DNA of 64,000 nt, from the NCBI RefSeq assembly GCF_000472785.1, contig NZ_AXAL01000006.1:124208-188207 (forward strand), in the 5' to 3' direction. Positions 38,682 through 47,758 of this stretch are shown piece after piece. The translations under genes and the position numbers were made by a program. This DNA is from Mesorhizobium loti CJ3sym (GTDB lineage Bacteria; Pseudomonadota; Alphaproteobacteria; Rhizobiales; Rhizobiaceae). The notes below the pieces were generated by a model. It saw only the letters and a program-made list of their open reading frames with translations. It was not told the origin of the DNA and made no database searches. Every line of letters begins with the position of its first letter. Positions within the stretch are counted from its first letter, which is position 1.

Positions 38682-39647
38682 GTGGAAACAGCGGATTTCA
38701 TGCCAAGCGAGACGATCATCGCCGGCATCCGGAAAGCCATCGAGGCCTATGAGGCGGCGAGGGCTTCGACATTGCGGCAGGTGCGCTGGCGGGTGCCGCT
38801 GTTCGTCGGGCTGGTGCTGGTGGTCGTGGCGCTGATCGCCTGGCTGTTCAACAAGGTCGCCGATCCCCACGAGCAATGGTTCTCGACGCCACATGTGTTC
38901 CTCTACATCATCGGTTTCGTGACGGCGATCCTGCTTTATTTCCGGGCGATCCGGCCGGCGACGCGGCTGCAGCAATCGTTTCGCGACACGCTGATGCCGA
39001 TCATCTTCAGCTTCATCGGGGACATGCGCTACCAGCACGATGTGACGCCGCATTCCTTCGACCGGTTGCCGCGCGAGACGGTCGGTGGCGCCAGCATGAG
39101 CCGCTTCGACGATATCATATCGGGACGCTATGACGGGTTTGCGTTCGAACTCTACGAAGCTGACCTTTGGGATGGGGCGTCGACCAAAACCAAGGCGACA
39201 ACCTTCAAGGGCGTCATCGTCGCTTTCGAGGCTGTCGAGCCGTTCCCGGGAATATTGGTGGCGACGCGGCGTACCAATGCGGTCATGGGTTTCTTCCGCG
39301 GGATGTTCGCCAGCAAAATGCAGGAACTGTCATCCGGCGTGCCCGAACTTGATGCAGCCTATGAATTCCGCACCGACAATGTCGAGGCGGCGCGGCCGCT
39401 GGTGACGGGCCGCCTGGCGCAGGCCTTGAAATGGCTCGGCGAAACATGGCCGGACGATCCCGCCCGCGTCGCGCTCAATGGCGGCGACGGTTTCCTGCTG
39501 TTGCCGCAGGCCAGGAATTTCTTCGAGCTGCCGGATATTTCGGTGCCGCTCGACTACACCAGGCATATTGCACCGATGATCTCGGACATGGGGGCGATGC
39601 TGGCGACGGCCGCGCTGGTGCGCAAGATCGGGGCCAAGGACGGATAG
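38682..39647 (+). CDS. DUF3137 membrane protein
   Basis: 321 residues. Two membrane helices near the N terminus (VPLFVGLVLVVVALIAWLF and VFLYIIGFVTAILLYF) precede a soluble domain with the DUF3137 pattern (TFKGVIVAFEAVEPFPGILV, FRTDNVEAARPLVTGRLAQAL). Function unknown; the family is frequent in alphaproteobacteria. GTG 38682 has GGGGGG upstream; ATG 38700 is an alternative start. Confidence 0.87.
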   Translation: METADFMPSETIIAGIRKAIEAYEAARASTLRQVRWRVPLFVGLVLVVVALIAWLFNKVADPHEQWFSTPHVFLYIIGFVTAILLYFRAIRPATRLQQSFRDTLMPIIFSFIGDMRYQHDVTPHSFDRLPRETVGGASMSRFDDIISGRYDGFAFELYEADLWDGASTKTKATTFKGVIVAFEAVEPFPGILVATRRTNAVMGFFRGMFASKMQELSSGVPELDAAYEFRTDNVEAARPLVTGRLAQALKWLGETWPDDPARVALNGGDGFLLLPQARNFFELPDISVPLDYTRHIAPMISDMGAMLATAALVRKIGAKDG

Positions 39648-40007
39648 TCGATGCTCTCCCGCGCCGATCCATGAAACAAAACTTGTTCCGCTGGAAAATC
39701 AGCAGGCTGTTTCGTGATGCCGGCTGATGCGGATTGCGGCAGCGGCGTGGTGGTTGGTGTCGCCCGCCGCAATCCAGTTAAGCGACTCATTTCATGGAAT
39801 GAAGTGCGCACATCACGGAAGCTGAAACGCCTGGATGTCATAGCGGTCGCAAGCAATGTGTCAGAATTAAGCCTATGATTTCCTTTGCAAAAATTCACTC
39901 AACGTGATTTGCGGCCAGCGGGCTTTCCCGCCCAGTGTCGGCTCGTCCGGTGCTGTTGTTGCCCAAGGCGACGGCCCGGAAAACCGAAACAGCACGGAGT
40001 GCATCCG
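39648..40007. other. 360-bp gap without a gene
   Basis: It precedes the DUF1344 gene and probably carries its promoter. A small imperfect palindrome TCATTTCATGGAATGA lies near 39790. Otherwise nothing was seen. Confidence 0.4.
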
Positions 40008-40250
40008 ATGAAAAGAACCCTCGTAACCACCGTCGCTCTGCTCGCCTTCCTCGGCACGGCCTATGCCGCTTCCGTTCAGGGCACCATCCAGGCGGTCGAT
40101 CCGACGACCAAGTCGATTACGCTCGACGACGGCAAGATCTACCAGCTGTCGCCGGAAGCGAATGTCGGCAAACTGAAGGTCGGCGCCAAGGTGGCGGTGA
40201 CCGTCGATGACAAGACCGGCATGGTGACGTCGATCAAGAAGGCTTCGTAG
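40008..40250 (+). CDS. DUF1344 small exported protein
   Basis: 80 residues: a signal peptide (KRTLVTTVALLAFLGTAYAA), then a compact beta-rich domain VQGTIQAVDPTTKSITLDDG, YQLSPEA, VGAKVAVTVDD typical of DUF1344. Periplasmic, function unknown. Start 40008 is set by the signal peptide, not by the longer upstream frame. Confidence 0.87.
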   Translation: MKRTLVTTVALLAFLGTAYAASVQGTIQAVDPTTKSITLDDGKIYQLSPEANVGKLKVGAKVAVTVDDKTGMVTSIKKAS

Positions 40251-40274
40251 AGGCCGCCAGCGTTCAAGCGCCTC

Positions 40275-40306
40275 CCTTCTCCCCGTCACTATATTCGGGG
40301 AGAAGG
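40275..40306. repeat. Short palindromic repeat / possible terminator
   Basis: CCTTCTCCCCG and its exact complement are separated by TCACTATATT, 24 bases after the DUF1344 stop. The same 'CCTTCTCCCC' arm occurs in the repeats at 23152 and 38453. There is no clear T-run. Confidence 0.7.
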
Positions 40307-40385
40307 TGCCGGAACGCCGTTCCGACAGCGCCCCTCTGGTTTTTGCCAATGCGCCACGCTATCCCTTGGCCAACGGGGGATATCC

Positions 40386-42008
40386 ATGGCCGAGGACCAA
40401 AAAGGCTTTCGCCTGTCGCGGCGGCTGGTGCTCGGCGCGGCGGTGGTCGGCGGCGCGGTGCTGTGGGGCGGTACCACAGTAGCGCGGCTGGCGCGCGGCC
40501 CGTCGGGGCCAAAGAACGCCGGGCGCATCGCCGACATAGACGGCATCGCCCTGCCGCTGAAGCCCCTCGCCAGCCCGCCGGCCTTTGACCCCTCGCTGCC
40601 CTGGCTGGCCAAGGGCGGCGACATCAACGATGCCAGCGGCCTGTCGCGGACGCCTGTCTACGGTGTCGTCGAGGTCAGCGAGGAGGACCACATCGCCAGG
40701 GCGCTGGTTTTTGCCCGCGCCAACGGCTTGAAAGTGTCGCTGGCCGCCATCCGCCATTCGATGGGTGGGCATGCCTTCGACGACAATGCGCTGGTGCTCG
40801 ATCTCAGGAAATTCAACAGGGTCAGCGTCGACGCGGCGACCAGGACCATGACGCTGCAGCCGGGCGCGCGCTGGCACGACATCCAGAACGTGCTGCATCC
40901 GCGCTTCGCCGTGAAGGCGATGCAGTCGACCGACATTTTTTCGGTCGGCGGCTCGCTGTCGGTCAACGCGCATGGCATGGACCATCAGGCGGGCTCGGTG
41001 GCGGGCTCGATCCGCTCGATGCGGGTGATGCTGGCCGATGGCTCGGTGACGATCTGCTCGCCAGCCGAAAACACCGACCTGTTTCGCCATGTCGTCGGCG
41101 GCTACGGCCTGTTCGGCGTGGTGCTGGAAGCGACGCTCGATATCGTCGACAACGCCGTCTACCGCACCTCGCGCGAAATCATCAAATCCGACGATTTCCC
41201 GAAATTCTTTGCCGAGGTGCTGGAGCCGAACAAGGATATCGGCCTGTTCTACGGCCATCTGTCGACAGCGCCGGGCAATTTCCTCGAGGACATGATCGTC
41301 TACCGCTACGACAAGGTGGCCGACCAGCCGCCGGCCGATCAGCCAGAAATCGGCGAACCGGAGGGCGTCGGGCTGAAGCGGGTGATCATCAATCTGGCGA
41401 AATGGGGCAGCTTTTTCCAGGAGCTGAAATGGTTCACCGAAAAGACGCTGGAGCCGAAATTCGAAAGCTGCACGGTGCCGCGCACCGCAGCCATGGCGCA
41501 AGGCGAGGCGTGCCTCGTCACCCGCAACAATCCGATGCACGATTCTGTGCCGTATCTGTTCAACGACCTGACTGACGAGACCGACATCCTGCACGAATAT
41601 TTTATTCCGCGCGCAGCGTATAATCCCTTCATCACGCAAGCTCGCGAGATCCTGCGCAACCAGACGCTGCCGGTGCTCAACGCCTCGGTGCGCATCGTCC
41701 ACAAGGAGGATGTGGCGCTCACCTACGCGCCGGAGCCGGCCTATTCGCTGGTGCTCTACATCAACCAGCCGACCGATGCCGACGGCGATGCGAGGATGCG
41801 GGCGCTGACAAGGGCGCTGATCGACGTCACGATCAAGCATGGCGGGCGCTTCTTCCTGCCCTACCAGCTGCATTACACGGGCAAGGAGCTGCTGGCCTCC
41901 TATCCCGAACTGCCGGCCTTCCTGGCGGCAAAACGGCACTATGACCCGACGGAACTGTTTTCCTCGACCTTCTACCGTGCCATCAAGGCGCTGAGCGAGG
42001 TGGCGTAG
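40386..42008 (+). CDS. FAD-binding (PCMH-type) oxidoreductase with N-terminal export signal or anchor
   Basis: 540 residues. The N terminus FRLSRRLVLGAAVVGGAVLW looks like a Tat-type signal or membrane anchor. The PCMH/FAD_binding_4 domain follows: LKVSLAAIRHSMGGHAFDDN, VSVDAATRTMTLQPGARWHD, SVGGSLSVNAHGMDHQAGSV, GYGLFGVVLEATLDIVDN. The C-terminal part resembles sugar/aldonolactone-type oxidases (ASYPELPAFLAAKRHYDP). It likely oxidises a hydroxy compound at the periplasmic side; substrate unknown. Confidence 0.87.
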   Translation: MAEDQKGFRLSRRLVLGAAVVGGAVLWGGTTVARLARGPSGPKNAGRIADIDGIALPLKPLASPPAFDPSLPWLAKGGDINDASGLSRTPVYGVVEVSEEDHIARALVFARANGLKVSLAAIRHSMGGHAFDDNALVLDLRKFNRVSVDAATRTMTLQPGARWHDIQNVLHPRFAVKAMQSTDIFSVGGSLSVNAHGMDHQAGSVAGSIRSMRVMLADGSVTICSPAENTDLFRHVVGGYGLFGVVLEATLDIVDNAVYRTSREIIKSDDFPKFFAEVLEPNKDIGLFYGHLSTAPGNFLEDMIVYRYDKVADQPPADQPEIGEPEGVGLKRVIINLAKWGSFFQELKWFTEKTLEPKFESCTVPRTAAMAQGEACLVTRNNPMHDSVPYLFNDLTDETDILHEYFIPRAAYNPFITQAREILRNQTLPVLNASVRIVHKEDVALTYAPEPAYSLVLYINQPTDADGDARMRALTRALIDVTIKHGGRFFLPYQLHYTGKELLASYPELPAFLAAKRHYDPTELFSSTFYRAIKALSEVA

Positions 42009-42026
42009 ACGTCAGGAGAATAGTCA

Positions 42027-42653
42027 ATGCGGATGGCATCAGCGACGGCACTTATCCTTCTTGCGCTGTGCGCTGGGCCGGCCGGAGCCGAGGATCTCAA
42101 GGCCTTCAGGCTGACCATCGACGGCGTTTCCGTCGAAATCGATCCCGGCGAGAGCGCTGATGTGACGCTGCCCGGCGGCAAGCAGAGCAAGGTGACGCTC
42201 GAGCGCAACGACTTCGCCACCTTTTCCGGCGGCAGCTTCTCCTTCGTCCATCCGAGCGGCATTTCAGTGACCAAGACCGATCTTGGCGAAAACATCACGC
42301 AATATCTGATGGCATCGGCGCTGGGTACGATCGTCGTCGTGCAGGAATATGGCAAGATGAACCCGGTGTCGCTCAACCAGCTGATGCTGCAGGAGATGAC
42401 CAAGGAATCGGTGCAGGCCGGTGCGGAACTGACGCAGCAGCCGACGACGCGCAAGCTCGCCGATGGCAAGGAATTGACCGGCATCAGCGCTGACGTGAAG
42501 ACGCGCACCGATGCCGCGCATTTCGAGATCGTCGGCTACGGCCTTGCCGATCAGGGCCTGCTGTTCATCACGCGTGTTGCTGCCGGCGAGGGCGAAGCCA
42601 CCGAACAGCCGCTGATCGACAAGTTCTGGGAGAGCCTGAAGCTGAAGATGTAG
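42027..42653 (+). CDS. Exported hypothetical protein
   Basis: 208 residues with a signal peptide (ATALILLALCAGPAGA), then a beta-rich domain (FRLTIDGVSVEIDPGESADV, ISVTKTDLGENITQYLMASA). It follows the FAD oxidoreductase by 18 bases on the same strand, so it is probably co-transcribed and may act in the same envelope process. No family recognised. Confidence 0.7.
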   Translation: MRMASATALILLALCAGPAGAEDLKAFRLTIDGVSVEIDPGESADVTLPGGKQSKVTLERNDFATFSGGSFSFVHPSGISVTKTDLGENITQYLMASALGTIVVVQEYGKMNPVSLNQLMLQEMTKESVQAGAELTQQPTTRKLADGKELTGISADVKTRTDAAHFEIVGYGLADQGLLFITRVAAGEGEATEQPLIDKFWESLKLKM

Positions 42654-42673
42654 GGGGAGCCATTTGTTTTGAC

Positions 42674-42717
42674 GCAATTCCGGACGGAAAACCGCTTCAC
42701 ACTTTTCCTGGAATTGC
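42674..42717. repeat. 44-bp palindrome-ended rhizobial intergenic repeat
   Basis: GCAATTCC and GGAATTGC flank GGACGGAAAACCGCTTCACA and CTTTTCCT. I recall this AATTCC..AAACCG..TTTTCC..GGAATT unit as one of the most frequent short intergenic repeats in Rhizobium and Mesorhizobium. It lies between two convergent genes. Confidence 0.75.
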
Positions 42718-42718
42718 T

Positions 42719-43240
42719 CTACAGCTTGCTCGGCACCAGGCCGGCCAGCCAGTTTACCGAACGCTTTGCCGCGTCGGCAGTCGCGGAAGCGGCGCGGCCG
42801 AGATCGGTCTTGACCACGGCATAGCCGTTCTTGGTGCGATAGAGCACGCCGGTTCCGCCATCGACGACCTGCTCATAGGCGACGGGCCGGGCAGCGTCCG
42901 CTTCGACCGCCGTTGTCGGCGAGCCGACCGGGATGCTCGGCCGATGGCTCAGTTCCGGCGGCAGCGGGCTTTCTGTCCTGACGACCCTGCTGGCCGGCTT
43001 CAGCTCCGGGCCGGATGCGATCGCGGCCAGGTGCGAGGATGACGACGAGCCCTTGGTGCGGCAGATGCCGGACACCAGCGGATAGTCAAAATTGCGCTGG
43101 TGCAGGATCTGGCTTTTCATCGCGGCTTCGCATTCGGCGATCGTCGACCACTTGGCTGGCGTCTCACCGATATATTCGCACAGCTTGGCGTCGCAGTCGC
43201 AGCCGACAATGGTCATGGCGACAAGGGCGGTCTTGATCAC
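42719..43240 (-). CDS. Exported hypothetical protein
   Basis: 173 residues from GTG 43240 (AAGGG upstream). A short hydrophobic start (IKTALVAMTIVGC) is followed by a Cys-containing segment (CDCDAKLCEYIGETPAKWST) and a Ser/Pro-rich middle. The ending YRTKNGYAVVKTDLGRAASA resembles small envelope proteins. Four early cysteines could form disulfides. Function unknown. Confidence 0.65.
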   Translation of the reverse strand: MIKTALVAMTIVGCDCDAKLCEYIGETPAKWSTIAECEAAMKSQILHQRNFDYPLVSGICRTKGSSSSSHLAAIASGPELKPASRVVRTESPLPPELSHRPSIPVGSPTTAVEADAARPVAYEQVVDGGTGVLYRTKNGYAVVKTDLGRAASATADAAKRSVNWLAGLVPSKL

Positions 43241-43382
43241 GGTCTTGTCCCTTCGAGATGCCCCCCGGCAAACTCAGCCATTTCCATCGCGCGCGAACAA
43301 GGCGGGATTTGGCCGCGATTGTGAAATGACCGTGGCGGAGCGCTTGAGATGGCCGATCTTTGGCGGGCGTGGCTGAAAGGCC

Positions 43383-44513
43383 TCAATAGTCGTAGACGTG
43401 TTCGAGCTTTGCGCCTGCCTTCATCAGCGATGGCAGCACCAGATGCAGCTTGCGCACGGCCACGACCATGCCGGTGCGGCGCGTCGAGGGGTCGGCCGGC
43501 AAGGGATAGCTGAACAGGATGCGCATGCCTTCGGGTATGGCGATCGAGTCGGTCGACAGCATGGTGACCATGATCTCGTCATTGCCGCCGATCTCGACGA
43601 AGGAGACGCCCTTGTCGATCAGGCGCGGGATCATGTCGGTGAACACCTGATAGCGCTTGGTGACGAAGATGGTGCCCTCAGTGCCATAATCGCGTTCCAG
43701 CAAGGTGTCCGGCTCATTGCGGGTGGCCTCGCCGACCGGGCCCTTGGCCCAGACATGGATATCGAGGAGGGCCGGGTCGGAGGTAGCGGCGAGCGCGTTC
43801 TTGATCAGGTCGGCATAGCCCTGCTTGATGGTGTCGGCGAGACCGAAGGCGAGCTTGCGCTCTCTGGTGCGGATGGAGCTGTCTCCCGGCGCCTGCTGCA
43901 CGGCAAACAGGCCGGCGCGCTTTTCGGCATAGGGGAACTGGTACCATGGCACCTGGTCGAGAAAGCCTGCATAGTCTGCCGCCACCTTGGCCTGGTAGAT
44001 GTCGGCGGCGGTGCGCTTGGTCGCGGTTGCCTCGGTGATGCGGCCGATCGTGTTCTCATAGGCCCATTGCAGGATGTGCTCGATCGAGTGGCTGGTGCCG
44101 ATGATGACCAGCATCTGGTGGTTGGCATAGTTGAACTTGTAGGGAGAGCTGGCGCGGATCACCGTCGCGTAATCCTGCCAGAAGCGGCCGACATAGGACC
44201 AGTAGGGAAAGCCGCTCGGCTGGTCCTTGGCGACGAAGCCGGCATATTCGCGTGCGGCGTAGACGATCGCCCATTCGGGATAGGTGAGGAAGGTCGACTC
44301 CTCCGGCCGCTGATAGCCGGGGATCTCGGCGCGCACCTTGTCGGCCAGCGCCTTGGGTGGCGCGCCGTCGGCGATGCCGAGCAGCGGCGTCTTGTCGAGC
44401 GACGGCGTGGTCAGGAAGCCGTAGCTCAGCCCGGCGATCGGGATGAGGATGATGATGACGATCAGCCAGACGATCGTCTTGATGAGGCGCTTCAACCAGC
44501 GGAACAGGAACAT
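43383..44513 (-). CDS. Single-pass membrane protein, unknown function
   Basis: 376 residues with one N-terminal helix (TIVWLIVIIILIPIAGLSYG) and a large periplasmic domain rich in aromatic residues (FLTYPEWAIVYAAREYAGFV, GFPYWSYVGRFWQDYATVIR, HSIEHILQWAYENTIGRITE). It follows the small membrane gene at 44520-44954 by six bases, so they form an operon and perhaps a complex. I do not recognise the family. Confidence 0.72.
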   Translation of the reverse strand: MFLFRWLKRLIKTIVWLIVIIILIPIAGLSYGFLTTPSLDKTPLLGIADGAPPKALADKVRAEIPGYQRPEESTFLTYPEWAIVYAAREYAGFVAKDQPSGFPYWSYVGRFWQDYATVIRASSPYKFNYANHQMLVIIGTSHSIEHILQWAYENTIGRITEATATKRTAADIYQAKVAADYAGFLDQVPWYQFPYAEKRAGLFAVQQAPGDSSIRTRERKLAFGLADTIKQGYADLIKNALAATSDPALLDIHVWAKGPVGEATRNEPDTLLERDYGTEGTIFVTKRYQVFTDMIPRLIDKGVSFVEIGGNDEIMVTMLSTDSIAIPEGMRILFSYPLPADPSTRRTGMVVAVRKLHLVLPSLMKAGAKLEHVYDY

Positions 44514-44519
44514 GGCCGG

Positions 44520-44954
44520 TCAGGCCGTGGCGAAGCGGTCGTAGATGCGCTTCGAAAGCCAGAAGCCGACATAGACGGCGAAGCCGCCAATGACGATGTG
44601 CGGCAGGTTGGCGAAGAAGCGGGCCGGGAATTCGATGTCGTTGAGGGAGCGGAAGCCGTTGATGAAGATGCCGGCATCGAGACAGCCGGAGCCGGTGATC
44701 AGCCCAAGCACGCCGTCGAACAGATAGACCGAGCCGAACAGCTTGAAATAGAACACCGCCTGGCGATGCGAGATGAAGGCGGCGGCCAGCGCCCAGACGC
44801 CGGAGAAGGCGTGCAGCAGGTCGTCGTACCATTGCAGCGAGAACAAGCCGAACAGATTGCCATTGGCGTCGTTGAAGGCCGGTATATAGCCGATGGCGAC
44901 AACGCCGAAGAACAGGAAGGCATAGGCCACGGCAAGCTTCTGGATGAGCGTCAT
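44520..44954 (-). CDS. Four-helix membrane protein, unknown function
   Basis: 144 residues, mostly hydrophobic: LAVAYAFLFFGVVAIGYIPA, LLHAFSGVWALAAAFISH, YFKLFGSVYLFDGVLGLI, NLPHIVIGGFAVYVGFWL. This resembles DUF4383-type small membrane proteins, but I am not certain. Start 44954 has AAGGGGG upstream; the long upstream in-frame extension runs into a palindromic repeat and is rejected. First gene of a two-gene operon. Confidence 0.75.
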   Translation of the reverse strand: MTLIQKLAVAYAFLFFGVVAIGYIPAFNDANGNLFGLFSLQWYDDLLHAFSGVWALAAAFISHRQAVFYFKLFGSVYLFDGVLGLITGSGCLDAGIFINGFRSLNDIEFPARFFANLPHIVIGGFAVYVGFWLSKRIYDRFATA

Positions 44955-44971
44955 GAAGTATCCCCCTTCAA

Positions 44972-45116
44972 AGAGCCCATTTGCAAACGCTACTCTCCCG
45001 GCCGCCTGACGCGGTTTTCTGCGCTTCCGATGCTCACGGACCCAAAGGTCCGCTGCGCTTCGGTTCTCGAAAGCCACGCCATCCGACTCGGCAGAGCGCG
45101 TTTTCAAACGGGCTCT
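44972..45116. repeat. Long palindromic intergenic repeat, diverged copy 3
   Basis: The outer arms AGAGCCCATTTGCAAACGC and GCGTTTTCAAACGGGCTCT pair with few mismatches. The inner part, GCGCTTCCGATGCTCACGGA..CCAAAGGTCCG..TTCGGTTCTCG, matches the core of copies 1 and 2. Length is about 145 bp. It sits upstream of the 44954 start, so it may lie within or next to that promoter. Confidence 0.8.
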
Positions 45117-45183
45117 GGCCAAGTGATAGTAAACGTTTTTGGCGCTTGGTGAAGCGGCGCGATCAAGATCGCCGGCAAGGACA

Positions 45184-45238
45184 TGACAGGGATGAAACGA
45201 CAGTCGGCGCCGGGATTTCTCCCAGCGCCTCCCTGTCA
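45184..45238. other. Strong structured hairpin, possible small RNA or cis element
   Basis: TGACAGGGA (45184-45192) pairs with TCCCTGTCA (45230-45238). Continuing inward, GGCGC pairs with GCGCC and GGGA with TCCC around the loop TTTC. One strand has a 13-base bulge. All 18 pairs are Watson-Crick with one C/A mismatch. It does not resemble the neighbouring repeat family, lies in a long gene-free region and has no T-run on either side. Function unknown. Confidence 0.45.
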
Positions 45239-45808
45239 GATCAGGACACGGTCGCGGCAGCAACTTCCGTAAAGTCGTCGCGCCATGCCGGCCTTGATTT
45301 TGACGGTCCTGCCAGCCACCACCCAAAGGCAGCGTCCGTTCCAGACCACGCTGGTCTTGGCCCTTGCGGGCTTTGCCCTGCGTGCCATCGAAGGTTTTTG
45401 CCGTCCTTCATGGCAGCATCGGTCCGCCGTCGGCGTTGGCACGCTTTCCGCGGCCCCGTAGGTCTCGGCTACCGTCCCTCGAACAGGCAAGCCTGCTCTC
45501 GCTTCGGGCCGTACGGGCCTCAGGAAATCCGCCTTTCACTTCGCCTTTCGGCTTGATGATTGGTAGCCGCCTGAGATGGCTTAAACTTACGCCGGGTAAG
45601 CGTCTTGGGGAATGGCCGTGAGCCTGTGGATAGCGGGATTATCGGGGATCGTTCGCCGCAAGCCTGGGAATTCGAGTGCCGGCTGCTTTAGACAGCTCGC
45701 CCGCTTTTCAACACTCGAACCGACAGCGCCCCTTGCTCCGCCGGTGAGCGCGAGGTTGAATGCCCGCAAAGGATCGGGCCTGAATGTCCGGCGCGGGAGG
45801 ACGGGTAT
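45239..45808. other. 570-bp stretch without a convincing gene
   Basis: Several frames are open, among them a plus-strand frame beginning MPALILTVLPATTQ near 45283 that meets an in-frame TAG. None has a family match or good ribosome site. Common RNA genes (RNase P, tmRNA, SRP RNA) were looked for by their conserved motifs and not found. The lipid-kinase promoter should lie at its right end. Confidence 0.4.
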
Positions 45809-46747
45809 TTGAAAGTCGGGGTGGTACTCAATCCGATTGCCGGTGGCGGCCGGCTGAAACGGCATTGGCCCGAGGTTGCCGCCTCGCTGAAAAAGCATTT
45901 TGGCGATTTCGAGCTGCGCGAGACGCAAGCCGAGGGCGATGCCGAACGGCTGGCCATCGACCTCGCCGTCAGCGGCTTCGACCTGGTGATCGCCGCCGGC
46001 GGTGACGGCACGGCGAGCGAGGTGGCCGACGGCCTGCTGCAGGCATCCGAAGAGAGCGGTAAGACGACCGAGCTTGGCCTGCTGCCATGCGGCACGGGTA
46101 TCGATTTCGCGCGTGGCCTCGGCCTGCCGAAGGAGGTGGACGCAACCCTGCAGCAGATTGCCCGCGCCAAGCCCCGCAAGGTCGATGCCGGGCGCATCTG
46201 CTACATCGACGACCATGGCGCGCTGGCCAGCCGTCACTTCATCAACATTGCCAGCCTCGGCCTCTCAGGTGCGACGGACCGCGCGGTCAATGCCGACAAG
46301 CGCAAGGGCAAGATGTCGGCCAAGGCGCTGTTCCTGTGGCGCACCGTGGTCGAGTTCATCCGCTACCGCTTCCAGGACGTGCGGATCACCGTCGATGACG
46401 GCGCTCCGGTCGAGGCGCGCGTGGCACTGGTGGCGGTGGCCAACGGCAAATTCTTCGGCGGCGGCATGATGATCGCGCCGGATGCCGAACTCAATGACGG
46501 GCAGTTCGACATCGTCATCCTGCGCGCGGCGGGCAAGCTGAAACTGATCTGGGACATCCGCCTGCTCTATGGCGGCCGCCACCGCAACCATCCGGCGATC
46601 ACCATATTGCGCGGCAAGAAAGTGGTTGTCGAACCGCTCGGCGATGTCGAGAAGAACGGCGCACTGGTCGACATAGACGGCGAGTCGCCCGGGCGCATAC
46701 CGGCGACCTTCGAGATCCTTCCCGGCGCGCTGACGCTGAGATATTGA
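45809..46747 (+). CDS. YegS/BmrU-type lipid (diacylglycerol-like) kinase
   Basis: 312 residues from TTG 45809, supported by GGGAGG 8 bases upstream and by the immediate family start KVGVVLNPIAGGGRLKR. Further DAGK catalytic-domain motifs: LVIAAGGDGTASEVADGLLQ, LGLLPCGTGIDFARGLGLP, and GGGMMIAPDAELNDGQFDIV. These soluble enzymes phosphorylate diacylglycerol or related lipids. It stands alone, with no operon partners. Confidence 0.9.
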   Translation: MKVGVVLNPIAGGGRLKRHWPEVAASLKKHFGDFELRETQAEGDAERLAIDLAVSGFDLVIAAGGDGTASEVADGLLQASEESGKTTELGLLPCGTGIDFARGLGLPKEVDATLQQIARAKPRKVDAGRICYIDDHGALASRHFINIASLGLSGATDRAVNADKRKGKMSAKALFLWRTVVEFIRYRFQDVRITVDDGAPVEARVALVAVANGKFFGGGMMIAPDAELNDGQFDIVILRAAGKLKLIWDIRLLYGGRHRNHPAITILRGKKVVVEPLGDVEKNGALVDIDGESPGRIPATFEILPGALTLRY

Positions 46748-46840
46748 ATGAAGCGGCTGCGGGATTGATTCAGGTCTTTCCGAAACTGAATCCGGCTATC
46801 AATACAAGCAGTTGAAATTAATTTGTTTTCCGGTCTCTGG

Positions 46841-47758
46841 TCAGATTTGAAGCTTGGCCGGGAAACCAGGCGCGCGAAGCTCCGTGCCGACGGCGTCCTC
46901 CAGCAACTTGACGATCTGGGTCGACCAGGCATCGCCGCCATATTCCAGCCTGCCGACCTCGAAAATCTCTTTGACGAGTGGCGCCAGCTGGAGCGGTAGG
47001 CGGGAATCCCTGGCCAAGCTCAATGCGAAGCCGAGATCCTTCAGCGCCAGATCCATGGTGAAGCCGATGTCGTAGGAGCCGTTCAGGATGAGCTGGCTCT
47101 CGGTCTCGTGCACGAAGCTGTTGCCCGAGGAAGCGACGATGGCGTGGTAGGCCTGAGCGAGGTCGAGCCCGCCTTGCTTTGCCAGCATCAATGCCTCGCC
47201 GGCGGCGACGAGATGGATGAAGGCCAGCATGTTGGTGATCACCTTGATCACCGCCGCCGAACCGATCGGCCCCATCAGAAACGACTTCGCGCACATCGCT
47301 TCGATCGCCGGTCGATGGCGTTCGTAGAGGGCGGCATCGCCGCCGACCAGCGCGGTGATTTTGCCGACCGCGGCCAGATGCACGCCGCCGGTGACAGGGC
47401 ACTCCAATGTCTCGACGCCTCTGGCCGAGGCGAGGCCCGCGAGGCGGATGATCTCGTCGCGGCCATTGGTCGACATCTCGATCCAGGTGCCGCCCTTGGA
47501 CAGGCCCTCCAGCAGTCCGCCTGGGCCGGCCAGAACGGCTTCGCTGACCTTTGGCGAAGGCAAGCAGGTTATGGCATTGCCACTGCTGCCAGAGGCCTCG
47601 GCGGGGCTTGCCGCTGCCGTTGCGCCAAGCGCAACGAGGCGTGCGACGGCGGCGGGGTCGCGGTCAAACACAGTGACCGCGAAACCATTGCGGACCAGGC
47701 TGGCGGCAAGGTTGCCGCCGAGATGGCCGAGGCCGATGAAGGCGTAGCGTTCGCTCAC
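46841..47758 (-). CDS. NAD(P)-dependent 3-hydroxyacid dehydrogenase family protein (HIBADH-like)
   Basis: 305 residues. N-terminal Rossmann motif AFIGLGHLGGNLAASLVRNG, substrate motif CPVTGGVHLAAVGKITALVG, and catalytic lysine region GSAAVIKVITNMLAFIHLVA. The family includes 3-hydroxyisobutyrate and tartronate-semialdehyde reductases. The GTG start at 47758 overlaps the upstream stop as GTGA. It is the last gene of a three-gene catabolic operon and probably handles a hydroxyacid made by the other two enzymes. Confidence 0.88.
   Translation of the reverse strand: MSERYAFIGLGHLGGNLAASLVRNGFAVTVFDRDPAAVARLVALGATAAASPAEASGSSGNAITCLPSPKVSEAVLAGPGGLLEGLSKGGTWIEMSTNGRDEIIRLAGLASARGVETLECPVTGGVHLAAVGKITALVGGDAALYERHRPAIEAMCAKSFLMGPIGSAAVIKVITNMLAFIHLVAAGEALMLAKQGGLDLAQAYHAIVASSGNSFVHETESQLILNGSYDIGFTMDLALKDLGFALSLARDSRLPLQLAPLVKEIFEVGRLEYGGDAWSTQIVKLLEDAVGTELRAPGFPAKLQI

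Noticed and set aside
43398..45152. 584-codon plus-strand frame
   Set aside because: Antisense of two membrane-protein genes, and it runs through a palindromic repeat.
44981..45556. 191-codon plus-strand frame upstream of the lipid kinase
   Set aside because: It starts inside a palindromic repeat, crosses a hairpin and has no family resemblance or ribosome site.
45239..45808. Possible housekeeping RNA gene (RNase P, tmRNA, SRP RNA)
   Set aside because: Conserved core motifs of these RNAs are absent.
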